A stretch of 64,000 nucleotides of DNA from Mycobacterium sp. HUMS_12744610 (GTDB lineage: Bacteria; Actinomycetota; Actinomycetes; Mycobacteriales; Mycobacteriaceae): the NCBI RefSeq assembly GCF_041206865.1, contig NZ_JBGEDP010000001.1, positions 2,728,001 to 2,792,000 of the forward strand, written 5' to 3'. Shown piece by piece: positions 34,832 to 44,140 of the stretch; the first letter of the stretch is position 1, and the number at the start of each line of letters is the position of its first letter. Made by a program: the position numbers and the translations under genes. Under the pieces are notes generated by a model that saw only the letters and a list, made by a program, of their open reading frames with translations, was not told the origin of the DNA and did not search any database.

Positions 34832-35083
34832 ATGCTCGAAGTCGGCACCTACGGGCCCTGGGCGGTCCTTGCAGGCGATTCGGAAGGGGCTGGCGCCGAG
34901 TTCGCCAAACAGTTGGCGGCCGACGGATTCGACTTGGTTCTGATCGCCCGCGAGCACGCGCTGCGCCACGCCGGAGCCACGGTGGCGACCTGCTCGGTGC
35001 GTGCCCACTCGTTGGCGCATCATGTCGAACAGTTGTCAACGCTGCAGGACCTGGCCAACGATGAGAAAGGAATCGGGTCATGA
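34832..35083 (+). CDS. Truncated SDR-like small protein (N-terminal Rossmann remnant)
   Basis: The 83-residue product starts like an atypical SDR: YGPWAVLAGDSEGAGAEFAKQLAADGF, followed by LVLIAREHALRH. That is only the first beta-alpha-beta unit; no catalytic YxxxK follows, and the rest (HSLAHHVEQLSTLQDLAN) is not SDR-like. TAGGAG lies 7 bases before ATG 34832, and the next gene starts in ATGA overlap, so expression is plausible. It is probably an internally deleted SDR kept only as a coupling leader; a regulatory small protein cannot be ruled out. Confidence 0.6.
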   Translation: MLEVGTYGPWAVLAGDSEGAGAEFAKQLAADGFDLVLIAREHALRHAGATVATCSVRAHSLAHHVEQLSTLQDLANDEKGIGS

Positions 35084-35583
35084 CCGAGATCGCCGACCTT
35101 GCCGCACGGCTGAGCCGCCTTGAGGACGAACGCGACATCTCCAGGCTGATCGCCTCGTACGGACCGGCCGTGGATGCCGGGGACGCCGACGCCGCCGCGC
35201 AACTCTGGGCGACCGACGGGATCTATGACGTTGAGGGCTGGCAAATGCACGGCCAGAAGGACGTTCATGCGATGGTGAGTTCCGATTCTCACCAGAGGTT
35301 GGTGAGCAACGGATGCTGTCACTTCATCGGGCCGAGCGTCGTAACGGTGACTGAAGATTCGGCAGTGGCGGTTGCCGAATCTCTGGTACTCATCCGCGAC
35401 GGTGAGAGCTATCGCGTATGGCGCTCGACGGCAAACCATTTCGAGCTACAGCGGATCGACGGGCGCTGGCGGATCACCAGACGCACCAGCCGTGTCCTCG
35501 ACGGCGATCCCGGAGCACATGCGCTGCTGACGCGAGGACTCGTGGGTGCATCGGCACCGGTATTGGATGCGGGGCCGATGTGA
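35080..35583 (+). CDS. NTF2-like (SnoaL-type) protein
   Basis: The 167-residue protein opens with ADLAARLSRLEDERDISRLIASYGPAVDAGD and has LWATDGIYDVEGWQMHG and QRIDGRWRITRRTSRVLDG, the standard SnoaL-like_4 layout of helix, strand and C-terminal beta edge. Function could be ring hydroxylation partner, dehydratase or isomerase. It overlaps both neighbours (ATGA upstream, GTGA-type downstream), so it belongs to the ferredoxin-SDR operon. Confidence 0.85.
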   Translation: MTEIADLAARLSRLEDERDISRLIASYGPAVDAGDADAAAQLWATDGIYDVEGWQMHGQKDVHAMVSSDSHQRLVSNGCCHFIGPSVVTVTEDSAVAVAESLVLIRDGESYRVWRSTANHFELQRIDGRWRITRRTSRVLDGDPGAHALLTRGLVGASAPVLDAGPM

Positions 35584-36347
35584 GGGGTTGCCCGTTGGTG
35601 TTCTTTTCGTTTGTCGCGCTCGACAACGCGGATTACGAGCAGCACCGTCGCTACAACGAATGGCACCAACTCGACCATCGGCCGGAGAACCTGGCACTTC
35701 CCGGCGTCGCATGGGGAGATCGATGGGCGCGCACAGCCGAGTGCCGAGCCGAATCGATCGCCGATTCAGAGCAAGCGGCGACGGACTACGTTGCCATGTA
35801 CTGGTTCCGCGATCCTGTCGAGCAATCGGTACCGGAGTGGGAGCGGCTCGGCGCGGACTCGTTCGAGTGGGGCCGCGGGCCGATCATCGCCGGAGTGCGC
35901 CGTACGCTGCTCGCTTTCTTCCGCCCTGTCAAGGGTTACGCGGCCTCGTCTGCGCTGGTGTCGCCGGCGGTCATCCCGTACCGGCCAAACCGTGGGTTGC
36001 ATTTGACGATGACCAGGTTTGCCGACCCGTTGGGACCCGATACTCACGAGCACCATCGCTGGGAGGACCGTGTGTTGATTCCCGCCTTGCTCGACGAGCC
36101 GGGAGTGGCGGGGGCCTGGACATTTTCTCTCGACCACCATCAGCAGAACAGTCTGCGCCTGCGCGAGCAGGATCCTTCCGAACTCTCCGGCGCACTTCGC
36201 ATTCGGATGCTCTATCTCGATGACGACCCCATTGCCACCACTGCCCGGGTACGCGACCTGGTGGGCGGCGCGAGCCCGCCGACGGCCAACGCAGACCTAG
36301 TGATCAGCACGCCGCTACAGACCATCATCCCGTGGCGGGATTGGTGA
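35580..36347 (+). CDS. Dimeric alpha/beta-barrel (EthD/Dabb-like) protein, two-repeat
   Basis: The ~255-residue protein begins LVFFSFVALDNADYEQHRRYNEWHQLDHRPEN, typical of EthD-like barrels with a central histidine cluster (YNEWHQLDH). A second repeat starts at LHLTMTRFADP and ends DLVISTPLQ. Similar proteins pair with monooxygenases or convert lactones. GTG 35580 overlaps the upstream stop; GTG 35598 is an alternative. It is the last gene of the plus-strand operon that begins at the ferredoxin. Confidence 0.7.
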   Translation: MRGCPLVFFSFVALDNADYEQHRRYNEWHQLDHRPENLALPGVAWGDRWARTAECRAESIADSEQAATDYVAMYWFRDPVEQSVPEWERLGADSFEWGRGPIIAGVRRTLLAFFRPVKGYAASSALVSPAVIPYRPNRGLHLTMTRFADPLGPDTHEHHRWEDRVLIPALLDEPGVAGAWTFSLDHHQQNSLRLREQDPSELSGALRIRMLYLDDDPIATTARVRDLVGGASPPTANADLVISTPLQTIIPWRDW

Positions 36348-36753
36348 CGTCGCGGCCGGTGCTCCGTCCCCGTGCGGGTCGGCCGGGTGTGCGGCCCTGG
36401 CGGCATCCGTGCGCCGCCTCATCGCTGTGATTCGATGTGACCGACCGGACGGAGGTGGACGCGCCCGCCGTCGCGGCGACAAGGGCGCACGTCGATCGCG
36501 CGGTGAAGCTTCCGTTGGGTGTGGTGCGAGCGAGCGCACACATGACCTCATCGATGGAGCAAAGGTTTTCGCAGTGGGCCACATCGCCGGTGATGGGGGA
36601 GTCACCTTCACCGCCGAAGGCGTGCCCATCATCGCCGCGAGCCCAGCACGGTGACGGTCCGGGCAACAGGCGCCAGCAAAGGCTGCGACCCAATCGACCC
36701 GAAAGACGTTCAGCCCCTTCGTTCCTCGCCGCAGAAGTCGGGGGCCGACTTGG
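36348..36753. other. Intergenic region, no gene seen
   Basis: About 400 bases between convergent genes. A plus-strand open frame of 81 codons (36409-36654) has a short stretch, HIAGDGGVTFTAEGVP, that looks protein-like but no ribosome site or known family. It may be a relic. Nothing else was seen. Confidence 0.45.
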
Positions 36754-37815
36754 TCAGTGCGTGGCGGCTGTCCCGCTGTCCTGTTCGCGTTTGATTTCCA
36801 GGGCGATGTCGATGAGTTGGTCTTCTTGGCCGCCGATGAGTTTGCGTTGGCCGGCGCGGTGCAGGAGTTGGTGGGCGGGCACTCCGTAGCGTTCGGATTG
36901 GCGGACGGCGTGTTTGAGGAAGCTGGAGTAGACCCCGGAGTAGCCCATGACCAGGGCGTTGCGGTCCAGTACGCATTCGGCGGGCATGGCTGGGCGTACG
37001 ACGTCTTCGGCGGCGTCGGCGATGTCGAAGAAGTCGATGCCGGTCTTGACGCCGATCTTGTCGAACACCGCGATCAGGGCCTCCACGGGGGCGTTGCCCG
37101 CACCGGCGCCGAAGCGGCGACACGAGCCGTCGATCTGCTTGGCGCCCGCGCGGACGGCCTCCACCGAGTTGGCAACGCCCAGGCCGAGGTTTTCGTGGCC
37201 ATGAAAACCAACTTGAGCATCCGACCCCAACTCGGCGACCAGTGCCGCGACCCGGTCGCGGACGCCTTCGAGGACCAGCGCGCCGGCGGAGTCGACGACG
37301 TAGACGCACTGGCAGCCGGCGTCGGCCATGATGCGGGCCTGGGCGGCCAGTTTCTCGGGGGGGATGGTGTGGGCCATCATCAAGAACCCGACGGTTTCTA
37401 GGCCCAGGTCGCGGGCGAACCCGAAATGCTGGATGGAGACGTCGGCCTCGGTGCAGTGGGTGGCGATGCGGCAGATCGACCCGCCGTTGTCCTGGGCTTG
37501 TTTGATGTCTTCTTTGGTGCCCACCCCGGGCAGCATCAAGAAGGCGATCTTGGCCTCTTTGGCCGTTTGGGCGGCGAGTTTGATCAGTTCTTGTTCGGGG
37601 GTTTTGGAAAAGCCGTAGTTCAAGCTCGACCCGCCCAGCCCGTCGCCGTGGGTCACCTCGATCACCGGCACCCCGGCGACATCGAGGGCCGCCACGATCG
37701 CCGCGACCTCGTCGGTGGTGAACTGGTGGCGCTTGTGATGCGAGCCGTCGCGCAGCGAGGTGTCGGTCATCCGCACGTCCCAGATGGGGTTGAAGAAGAT
37801 GTCCTGCGTGCTCAT
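36754..37815 (-). CDS. hsaF: 4-hydroxy-2-oxovalerate aldolase (HsaF/BphI type)
   Basis: The 353-residue DRE-TIM metallolyase carries the [14 protein letters not shown] start with the catalytic Arg-Asp pair and the metal-binding histidines in [32 protein letters not shown] is the shared dimer and channelling region. The enzyme splits 4-hydroxy-2-oxo acids into pyruvate and an aldehyde, which is tunnelled to the partner dehydrogenase. It overlaps that partner by 4 bases (37812-37815). It is the last gene of the hsaE-G-F run. In the cholesterol pathway the aldehyde is propanal. Confidence 0.95.
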   Translation of the reverse strand: MSTQDIFFNPIWDVRMTDTSLRDGSHHKRHQFTTDEVAAIVAALDVAGVPVIEVTHGDGLGGSSLNYGFSKTPEQELIKLAAQTAKEAKIAFLMLPGVGTKEDIKQAQDNGGSICRIATHCTEADVSIQHFGFARDLGLETVGFLMMAHTIPPEKLAAQARIMADAGCQCVYVVDSAGALVLEGVRDRVAALVAELGSDAQVGFHGHENLGLGVANSVEAVRAGAKQIDGSCRRFGAGAGNAPVEALIAVFDKIGVKTGIDFFDIADAAEDVVRPAMPAECVLDRNALVMGYSGVYSSFLKHAVRQSERYGVPAHQLLHRAGQRKLIGGQEDQLIDIALEIKREQDSGTAATH

Positions 37816-38753
37816 CGTGTGCCTCCTGCCACCGACAGCATCTCTTTGGCGATCTCCTCGCCGACCTTGGTGGCCGCCGCGGTCATGATGTCCAGGTTGC
37901 CCGCATAGGGGGGCAGGTAGTCCCCGGCGCCTTCGACCTCGACGAACGTGGTGACCAGGGCCTGCCCGCCGGAGTTAAGCGAGGGGTCGTCGAACTGCGG
38001 CTCGTTGAGCAGCCGGTAGCCGGGCACATAGGTCTGCACCTCAGCCACCACGTCGTGGATGGATTTGGCGATCGCGTCGCGGTCGGCGTCCTCGGGGATG
38101 GCGCAAAAGATGGTGTCGCGCATGATCATCGGCGGGTCGGCCGGGTTCAAGATGATGATCGCCTTACCGCGCACCGCCCCGCCGATGCTCTGCACGCCGC
38201 GGCTGGTGGTCTTGGTGAACTCGTCGATGTTGGCCCGCGTACCCGGCCCCGCCGACACCGAGGCCACCGACGCCACGATCTCGGCATAAGGCACCCCGCC
38301 CTGCTCGGCGACCGCACGCGAGACCGCGTAGACGATCGGGATCGTGGCCTGGCCCCCGCAGGTGATCATGTTGACGTTCGGGGCGTCCAGGTGCTCGCGC
38401 AGGTTCGCCGGCGGGATCACCGCCGGACCCACCGCCGCCGGGGTCAAATCGATGGCCCGGATCCCGGCCTCGGCGTAGCGGGGTGCGGCCTCCCGATGCA
38501 CGTAGGCACTGGTCGCCTCGAACACCAGATCGGGCTTCTCCGAGCGCCCCAAAAGCCAGTCCACCCCCTCATGGGTGGTCTCCAAACCCAGCTTGCGGGC
38601 CCGGGCCAGGCCCTCGCTGGCCGGGTCGATGCCCACCATCCAGCGCGGTTCCAGCCACTCCGAGCGCAGCAGCTTGTAGAGCAGATCGGTGCTGATGTTT
38701 CCCGACCCGACAATGGCCACTTTCAAGGCCACACCCGCTTGAGACGACGGCAT
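37812..38753 (-). CDS. hsaG: Acylating acetaldehyde/propanal dehydrogenase (HsaG/BphJ type)
   Basis: The 313-residue enzyme has [20 protein letters not shown] for NAD binding, the catalytic cysteine in [11 protein letters not shown], and [14 protein letters not shown] before the [18 protein letters not shown] segment. It turns the aldehyde made by HsaF into its CoA ester. The 4-base overlap with hsaF fits the known channelled complex. Start ATG 38753; 11 bases separate it from hsaE. Confidence 0.95.
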   Translation of the reverse strand: MPSSQAGVALKVAIVGSGNISTDLLYKLLRSEWLEPRWMVGIDPASEGLARARKLGLETTHEGVDWLLGRSEKPDLVFEATSAYVHREAAPRYAEAGIRAIDLTPAAVGPAVIPPANLREHLDAPNVNMITCGGQATIPIVYAVSRAVAEQGGVPYAEIVASVASVSAGPGTRANIDEFTKTTSRGVQSIGGAVRGKAIIILNPADPPMIMRDTIFCAIPEDADRDAIAKSIHDVVAEVQTYVPGYRLLNEPQFDDPSLNSGGQALVTTFVEVEGAGDYLPPYAGNLDIMTAAATKVGEEIAKEMLSVAGGTR

Positions 38754-38764
38754 GAAGAACGCTC

Positions 38765-39550
38765 CTATTCGAACGACAACCCGACCGCGCCCAGGCCGGT
38801 GAACTCGGCGACGAACTCATCGCCGGCACGCGCGTCGATGGCCCGCGTACACGACCCGGGCAACACGATGTCACCTTTGCGCAGCCGTACCCCAAAGCTT
38901 TCCACCTTGCGGGCCAGCCAGGCCACCGCGGTCACCGGATTGCCCAGCACCGCCTCGCTGCGGCCCTCGGCGATCACCTCGCCGTTACGGCTCAACACCG
39001 CCTCGATCCCCGTGACGTCCACCTCGCCCGGCGACACCCGCGCCGCGCCCAACACGAAACCCGCCGAGGAGGCGTTGTCGGCGATGGTGTCACACAACGC
39101 GATCTTCCAATCGGTGATCCGGGTGTCGATCAACTCGATCGAAGGAACCAGCGCCTCGGTCGCGCCCAGCACGTCATCCTCGGTGCAACCCGCCCCCGGC
39201 AGGTCGGCGGCCAAAATGAAACCCACCTCCACCTCGACCCGCGGGTACAGGTACTTGCCCGCCTTGACCGGGGTGTCCTCCAACACCCGCATCTCATCGA
39301 GCAGATGCCCGTAGTCGGGCTCATCGACACCCATCATCTGCTGCATCGCCAACGACGACAGCCCCACCTTGTGCCCCACCACCCGGGCACCCCCCGCGAC
39401 CCGCCGACGAATGTTGATCAACTGAATCTCATAAGCATCCACCACATCGATCTCAGGATGGACAGCCGTCAACGGCGCGACCGGCTCACGACTCAACTCA
39501 GCACGCCACAACCCCGCAGCCAGCTCGTCGCGCAGGCCGGCGCTAAGCAT
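38765..39550 (-). CDS. hsaE: 2-hydroxypenta-2,4-dienoate hydratase (HsaE/BphH type)
   Basis: The 261-residue hydratase of the fumarylacetoacetase-like superfamily has [20 protein letters not shown] and the metal-binding residues in [15 protein letters not shown]-terminal [13 protein letters not shown] follows. It adds water to the dienoate released by the meta-cleavage hydrolase, giving the substrate of HsaF. It overlaps the enoyl-CoA hydratase-type gene upstream by 8 bases. Confidence 0.95.
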   Translation of the reverse strand: MLSAGLRDELAAGLWRAELSREPVAPLTAVHPEIDVVDAYEIQLINIRRRVAGGARVVGHKVGLSSLAMQQMMGVDEPDYGHLLDEMRVLEDTPVKAGKYLYPRVEVEVGFILAADLPGAGCTEDDVLGATEALVPSIELIDTRITDWKIALCDTIADNASSAGFVLGAARVSPGEVDVTGIEAVLSRNGEVIAEGRSEAVLGNPVTAVAWLARKVESFGVRLRKGDIVLPGSCTRAIDARAGDEFVAEFTGLGAVGLSFE

Positions 39551-40436
39551 GAAAGCCGGGCGTTTCGTCGCCCGATGCCGCGGCCATCGCCTTGGCGTTC
39601 ATGCCGGCGAGTGAGCCGATCCCGATTTCCGCGTTGTGCGCATGCGCGAAATGATGGAGCCCGAAGACGGAATCGATGCCGTTGCGCAGCCCCATCTGAT
39701 CTTCGCACTGGTTGACCGAACGCTTGGCCAACGCCAGTCCGAAGCGTGGCATGGTCGCGATACGTGCTGCGAGGCTATGGGTTTCGCGGGCAAGCTCGGA
39801 GCGTGGCACGACCCGGCTCACCATTCCGGCCTGGTAGGCACGCTGGGCGCTGAACCGTTCTCCGGTGTAGAGAATCTCTTTGGCGAAGCGCGGTCCCAGT
39901 GCCCACGGGTGGGCGAAATACTCGACGCCTGGAATGCCCATGCGCACAACGGGATCGCAAAAGAAGGCGTCGTCGGCCGCAACGATGAGATCGCAAACCC
40001 AGGCCAGCATGAGTCCACCGGCAATGCACGCCCCCTGGACCATTGCGATGGTGGGTTTCGGGATTTCGCGCCAGCGACGGCACATTCCCAGGTACACCTC
40101 CATCTCACGCGCGTAACGTTGATCGCCGCCTGGCTTTCCGACGTGGTCCCACCACAGGACGGCGCGATTGTCATAGTTCACGTGATGATCGCGGGCAGGG
40201 GTACCGATATCGTGGCCGGCGCTGAAGTGCTCGCCGGCGCCAGCCAAGATGATGACGTCGATCTGGTCGTCGTCGACGGCGCGTTGAAAAGCGGTGTCGA
40301 GGGCATACGTCATTGCCGAGTTCTGGGCGTTGCGGTAGTCGGGACGGTTCATGGTGACCACGGCGACACCGGCGCTCACCTGGTAGGTGACCACGTCGTC
40401 TTCGTCTGCTGCTGCCAATTCGGTGCCTCTCCACAT
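39543..40436 (-). CDS. Enoyl-CoA hydratase/isomerase family protein
   Basis: The ~297-residue crotonase has VVTMNRPDYRNAQNSAM, the oxyanion segment FSAGHDIGTP and GACIAGGLMLAWVCDLIVA. FCDPVVRMGIPGVEYFAHPWALG stands where the hydratase glutamates usually lie, with Asp or Val at those places, so it may be an isomerase or hydrolase rather than a hydratase. ATG 40436 is given; TTG 40418 has a better-placed GGAGAGG (7 bases upstream) and may be the real start. It leads the hsaE-G-F operon. Confidence 0.85.
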   Translation of the reverse strand: MWRGTELAAADEDDVVTYQVSAGVAVVTMNRPDYRNAQNSAMTYALDTAFQRAVDDDQIDVIILAGAGEHFSAGHDIGTPARDHHVNYDNRAVLWWDHVGKPGGDQRYAREMEVYLGMCRRWREIPKPTIAMVQGACIAGGLMLAWVCDLIVAADDAFFCDPVVRMGIPGVEYFAHPWALGPRFAKEILYTGERFSAQRAYQAGMVSRVVPRSELARETHSLAARIATMPRFGLALAKRSVNQCEDQMGLRNGIDSVFGLHHFAHAHNAEIGIGSLAGMNAKAMAAASGDETPGFHA

Positions 40437-40561
40437 CACGCTTGGTGGTGGCCTCCATCATCGGCGCCAGCCGGCACCGGGGCGGGGTCGGTGTCCGCAC
40501 ATCGGGAGTCATCTCGATCACAGCCGCGCGCCGCTTGCGTGGTGCAGCGGCAGTCCCGTAC

Positions 40562-41008
40562 CTACATGCGGGCCAGTGAGAATGGGTAGCTCTGGGTTCC
40601 GCCTGGCGAACCACCACACCCCGACGCGAACGACGACTCCAACGTGCCGACGAGCGTCGTCGCATCCCATGAGTAGACGTCCCGCGTCGGGATGACGGGG
40701 CCGTAGTAGACATCGCCGCAGCGGAGACCGTCGGGAACGTCGACGGTCAACGTGTATCTGCCGTCGGTGAGTCGGGCAGCACCGCTGTATTCGAAAGCTC
40801 TGGCCACCGGTCGCGGTATCGCCTGCACGCTGACGCAGTCGCCGGGGCAGGACGAGATGGCCCAAACCCAGGTGTGGAAGTCGTATCTTCCGGTGATCAG
40901 TAGCTCGTAGTTTCCCGTGCGCATCTCGGCATGGGCCACCGGCGAGGCAACGGTGGCCGTCAGCGCCGCCCAGCCGGTCAGCGCCAACGCCGCAATAGCC
41001 TTTTGCAT
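40562..41008 (-). CDS. Secreted protein with signal peptide, unknown function
   Basis: The ~148-residue protein has a basic start, a hydrophobic stretch (AIAALALTGWAALTATVA) and an AHA cleavage site near residue 27, so it should be exported. The mature part has two cysteine pairs (SSCPGDC, LRCGDVYYG, SGCGGS) and ends PFSLARM. The layout, with GRY strands, a paired-cysteine loop and a C-terminal GCGG..PF tail, resembles the secreted protein at 50480 on the far side of the mce genes. It is divergent from the mce operon; no function is known. Confidence 0.75.
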   Translation of the reverse strand: MQKAIAALALTGWAALTATVASPVAHAEMRTGNYELLITGRYDFHTWVWAISSCPGDCVSVQAIPRPVARAFEYSGAARLTDGRYTLTVDVPDGLRCGDVYYGPVIPTRDVYSWDATTLVGTLESSFASGCGGSPGGTQSYPFSLARM

Positions 41009-41276
41009 TCCCGAACCGAACGTGGTCGGCGGACCTGCCGGCCGCCGGGACACGCAACGTTCCGGGTCACGGCTGTCGGACGCCGGCTGGTAAGGGGTCA
41101 CACAGCGATACTGGGCCGTCCGGCAGCGCCGTGTGCCGGGTCTCCCGGTGGGCGGGACGCGCTGTGTTACGCAGCTCACTCATCCGGGAAGGTTGCCGCC
41201 GGGTAACCCGTCGCGGGTTCGGCGAGGGCCAGCCTGGTTGGCGGCGACGGTAACGATCTGAGAGGAGTCAGTCCGC
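41009..41276. promoter_or_regulatory. Divergent intergenic region upstream of the mce operon, with paired palindromes
   Basis: The 268-base space holds the probable mce promoter. CGGGT-A-ACCCG (41200-41210) overlaps AACCCG-TCG-CGGGTT (41205-41219), both perfect. They could be a regulator site or a short hairpin. GAGAGGAG at 41260-41268 is the ribosome site of yrbEA. No known regulator motif was recognised. Confidence 0.4.
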
Positions 41277-42089
41277 GTGGTCAGCATGGCGTCGGACCGC
41301 TGGCGACTGAGGCTTACGCTGCTCCGCAGCAACGTCGCCGGGCCGCTCGAGGCCATCGGGGGCCTGGTCGCGATGGCCGCCGATGCGGGCAAGTTCGCTT
41401 GCCGAAGGCCATTTCAATGGCGGGAATTCTTGGGCCAGTCCTGGTTCGTCGCACGGGTTTCGCTCATGCCAACCCTGTTGGTTGCCATCCCGTTCACGGT
41501 GCTGGTCAGTTTCACATTGAACATCCTGCTGCGTGAATTGGGTGCCGCCGACCTGTCCGGGGCAGGTGCGGCCTTCGGCGCCGTCACACAGGTGGGTCCG
41601 ATGGTGACGGTGCTGATTGTGGCGGGCGCAGGCGCAACGGCCATGTGCGCGGATCTGGGTTCCCGCACCATCCGCGAGGAGATCGACGCCCTGGAAGTGC
41701 TCGGCATCAATCCGGTCCAGCGATTGGTGACGCCGCGCATGTTGGCTTCTGGAGTGGTGGCGCTGCTGCTCAACAGCCTCGTCTGCATCATCGGCATCCT
41801 GGGCGGCTACTTCTTCTCGATATTTGTCCAGGATGTCAATCCCGGTGCATTCGCCGCGGGCATCACCCTGCTGACCGGCGTTCCCGAACTCATCATCTCA
41901 TCGGTGAAGGCACTGCTCTTCGGTCTGATCGCGGGCCTGGTCGCCTGTTACCGCGGGCTGACGATCACCGGTGGCGGCGCCAAGGCGGTGGGCAACGCGG
42001 TGAACGAGACGGTGGTGTATGCGTTCATGTCGTTGTTCGTCATCAACGTCGTGGTGACCGCCATCGGAATCCAAATGACGGCGAAGTAG
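41277..42089 (+). CDS. yrbEA: Mce transporter permease YrbEA
   Basis: The 270-residue MlaE-family permease has five or so membrane helices and the family motif EEIDALEVLGINPVQRLVTPRMLA, which contacts the ATPase. FVINVVVTAIG ends the chain. It shares long blocks with YrbE4A of the cholesterol importer (for example ADLSGAGAAFG and NETVVYAF). With YrbEB it forms the inner-membrane channel of an Mce lipid importer; the ATPase (MceG/Mkl) is normally encoded elsewhere. GTG 41277 or ATG 41286 may start it. Confidence 0.95.
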   Translation: MVSMASDRWRLRLTLLRSNVAGPLEAIGGLVAMAADAGKFACRRPFQWREFLGQSWFVARVSLMPTLLVAIPFTVLVSFTLNILLRELGAADLSGAGAAFGAVTQVGPMVTVLIVAGAGATAMCADLGSRTIREEIDALEVLGINPVQRLVTPRMLASGVVALLLNSLVCIIGILGGYFFSIFVQDVNPGAFAAGITLLTGVPELIISSVKALLFGLIAGLVACYRGLTITGGGAKAVGNAVNETVVYAFMSLFVINVVVTAIGIQMTAK

Positions 42090-42096
42090 GCACGCG

Positions 42097-42942
42097 ATGA
42101 CGTTGCGGGCGGCGTATCCGCGCCTTTTGGACGAGATCAACAGACCGGTTGCCGCACTGGGGTCGATCGGCGATCATGTCCTGTTCTACGCAAAGTCGAT
42201 GGCAGGGGCCCCGTTCGCAGTCAGCCGCTACCGACGAGAAATTGTTCGCCTGGTTGCCGAAATCAGTATGGGTGCGGGCACATTGGCGATGATCGGCGGG
42301 ACCGTCGTCATCGTCGGATTTCTCACCTTGGCAACAGGCGGGACGTTGGCCATTCAGGGGTACAGCTCGCTGGGCAACATCGGGATCGAGGCGTTGACAG
42401 GGTTTTTGGCGGCATTCATCAACGTTCGTATCTCGGCACCGATTGTCGCCGGCATCGGCTTGGCGGCCACCTTTGGCGCGGGCGTAACCGCCCAGCTTGG
42501 CGCGATGCGGATCAACGAGGAGATCGATGCACTCGAGAGCATGGCAATTCGGCCAGTGTCCTACCTGGTCAGCACGCGGATCATCGCGGGGATGCTGGCG
42601 ATAACGCCCCTTTACTCGATCGCGGTCATCCTGTCGTTCGTCGCAAGCAAGTTCACGACGGTGGTGGTGCTGGGACAATCCGGGGGGCTGTATGGCCATT
42701 ACTTCTCGACGTTCCTCAACCCGATCGACCTGCTGTGGTCGTTTCTCCAGGCAACGCTGATGGCTCTGGGCATCCTTTTCATCCACACCTACTACGGCTA
42801 TTTCGCGAGCGGAGGCCCGTCCGGCGTGGGTGTCGCCGTGGGCAATGCGGTGCGGACCTCCCTGATCGTCGTCGTCTCGGTGACTCTGCTGGTCTCATTG
42901 GCCATCTACGGGGCCAACGGCAACTTCAACCTGTCGGGCTAG
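42097..42942 (+). CDS. yrbEB: Mce transporter permease YrbEB
   Basis: The 281-residue second permease has the same fold and motif (INEEIDALESMAIRPVSYLVSTRIIAG), with GYSSLGNIGIEALTGFLAAFINVRISAP as family signature. It is seven bases downstream of yrbEA. It pairs with YrbEA in the membrane part of the importer. Confidence 0.95.
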   Translation: MTLRAAYPRLLDEINRPVAALGSIGDHVLFYAKSMAGAPFAVSRYRREIVRLVAEISMGAGTLAMIGGTVVIVGFLTLATGGTLAIQGYSSLGNIGIEALTGFLAAFINVRISAPIVAGIGLAATFGAGVTAQLGAMRINEEIDALESMAIRPVSYLVSTRIIAGMLAITPLYSIAVILSFVASKFTTVVVLGQSGGLYGHYFSTFLNPIDLLWSFLQATLMALGILFIHTYYGYFASGGPSGVGVAVGNAVRTSLIVVVSVTLLVSLAIYGANGNFNLSG

Positions 42943-42952
42943 GGGGTAAACC

Positions 42953-44140
42953 GTGTCGAACTCCGCCGTACGCCCGTTGCTGGGGTTGGCCACCGTCGTC
43001 GCAATCGGTGCGATCGTCGCGGGGGCGATCGTCCTATTCCGCGGCGGGGCGGTCGAATCCGTTCCGGTCACGGTGCTGTCCCCGCGGGCGGGTCTGGTGA
43101 TGAACCCCGACGCGAAGGTGAAGCTGCACGGTGCGCAGGTGGGCAAGGTGTCCTCGATCGAGAACCTGCCAGACGGTCGAGCCGCCATACACCTGGCGAT
43201 TGAACCGTCTTGGCTGCACCTCATTCCGGCCAATTCGCGTGTCGACATCGAATCGACGACGGTCTTCGGATCGAAATTCATCCAGCTGACACCGCCGCCG
43301 GACCCCTCGCCGCAATCACTGAAGGCGGGACAGGTGCTCGACTCCCAGCATGTAACTGTCGAGATAAACACCGTTTTCCAGCAGTTGGTATCGGTGCTGT
43401 CGCGGATAGAACCCGAAAAGCTGAACGAGGCCCTTGGCGCCCTCGCGCAGGCGTTCAGCGGGCGGGGCGAGAAGTTAGGCCATGCGCTTGCCGATCTCGA
43501 CACGCTGTTGGCCAAACTCGATCCGAGTCTGGCGGCCCTGAGCCACGAATTCGCGTTGGCGCCAAAGATGTTCAACGCTTATGCCGATGCGGCGCCGGAT
43601 TTGGTCGCGATCGCCGATGGCGCAACCCGGGTCAGCGACACGATCGTCGACCGACAACAGGATCTCGACACACTTCTGATCAGTGCGATCGCCCTGGCGG
43701 ACACGGGAAACGAGGTGTTGGCCGCGAACGCCAAGGCGTTCGCCGATGTCATGCATCTGCTGGTGCCCACCACCGCGCTGACAAACAAATACAACCAGGC
43801 CCTTACCTGCGGCCTGGCGGGCCTCAAGCCGCTGGCCACTGGGCCGCCCCTTCCGGTGCCGGGTGTTCTCTTGCTGGATTCGTTCCTGCTTGGCACCGAG
43901 CGGTACCGCTACCCGCAGAACCTGCCCAAGGTCGCGGCAACCGGCGGTCCGCAGTGCATGGGGCTGCCGAACGTTGGGTTCGGCCAGCGTCCGCCGTATC
44001 TGGTCACCGACATCGATGCCAACCAGGCCCAGTACGGAAACCAGGGCATCTTGTTGAACTCCGATGCTCTCAAGCAGATGCTGTACGGACCCATCGACGG
44101 ACCACCACGCAACACACCACAGATCGGGCAGCCAGGATGA
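42953..44140 (+). CDS. mceA: Mce family protein MceA
   Basis: The 395-residue protein has an N-terminal membrane anchor (LATVVAIGAIVAGAIVLF), the MlaD/MCE domain (SPRAGLVMNPDAKVKLHGAQVGKV) and a long helical domain that forms the periplasmic tube. Near the C-terminus, NLPKVAATGGPQCMGLPNVGFGQRPPYL is typical of MceA proteins. It is one of six distinct subunits of the substrate-conducting hexamer. It overlaps mceB by 4 bases. Confidence 0.95.
   Translation: MSNSAVRPLLGLATVVAIGAIVAGAIVLFRGGAVESVPVTVLSPRAGLVMNPDAKVKLHGAQVGKVSSIENLPDGRAAIHLAIEPSWLHLIPANSRVDIESTTVFGSKFIQLTPPPDPSPQSLKAGQVLDSQHVTVEINTVFQQLVSVLSRIEPEKLNEALGALAQAFSGRGEKLGHALADLDTLLAKLDPSLAALSHEFALAPKMFNAYADAAPDLVAIADGATRVSDTIVDRQQDLDTLLISAIALADTGNEVLAANAKAFADVMHLLVPTTALTNKYNQALTCGLAGLKPLATGPPLPVPGVLLLDSFLLGTERYRYPQNLPKVAATGGPQCMGLPNVGFGQRPPYLVTDIDANQAQYGNQGILLNSDALKQMLYGPIDGPPRNTPQIGQPG

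Noticed and set aside
36409..36654. Plus-strand 81-codon frame with HIAGDGGVTFTAEG
   Set aside because: No ribosome site, no family recognised and no neighbour coupling; kept only as a note in the intergenic entry.
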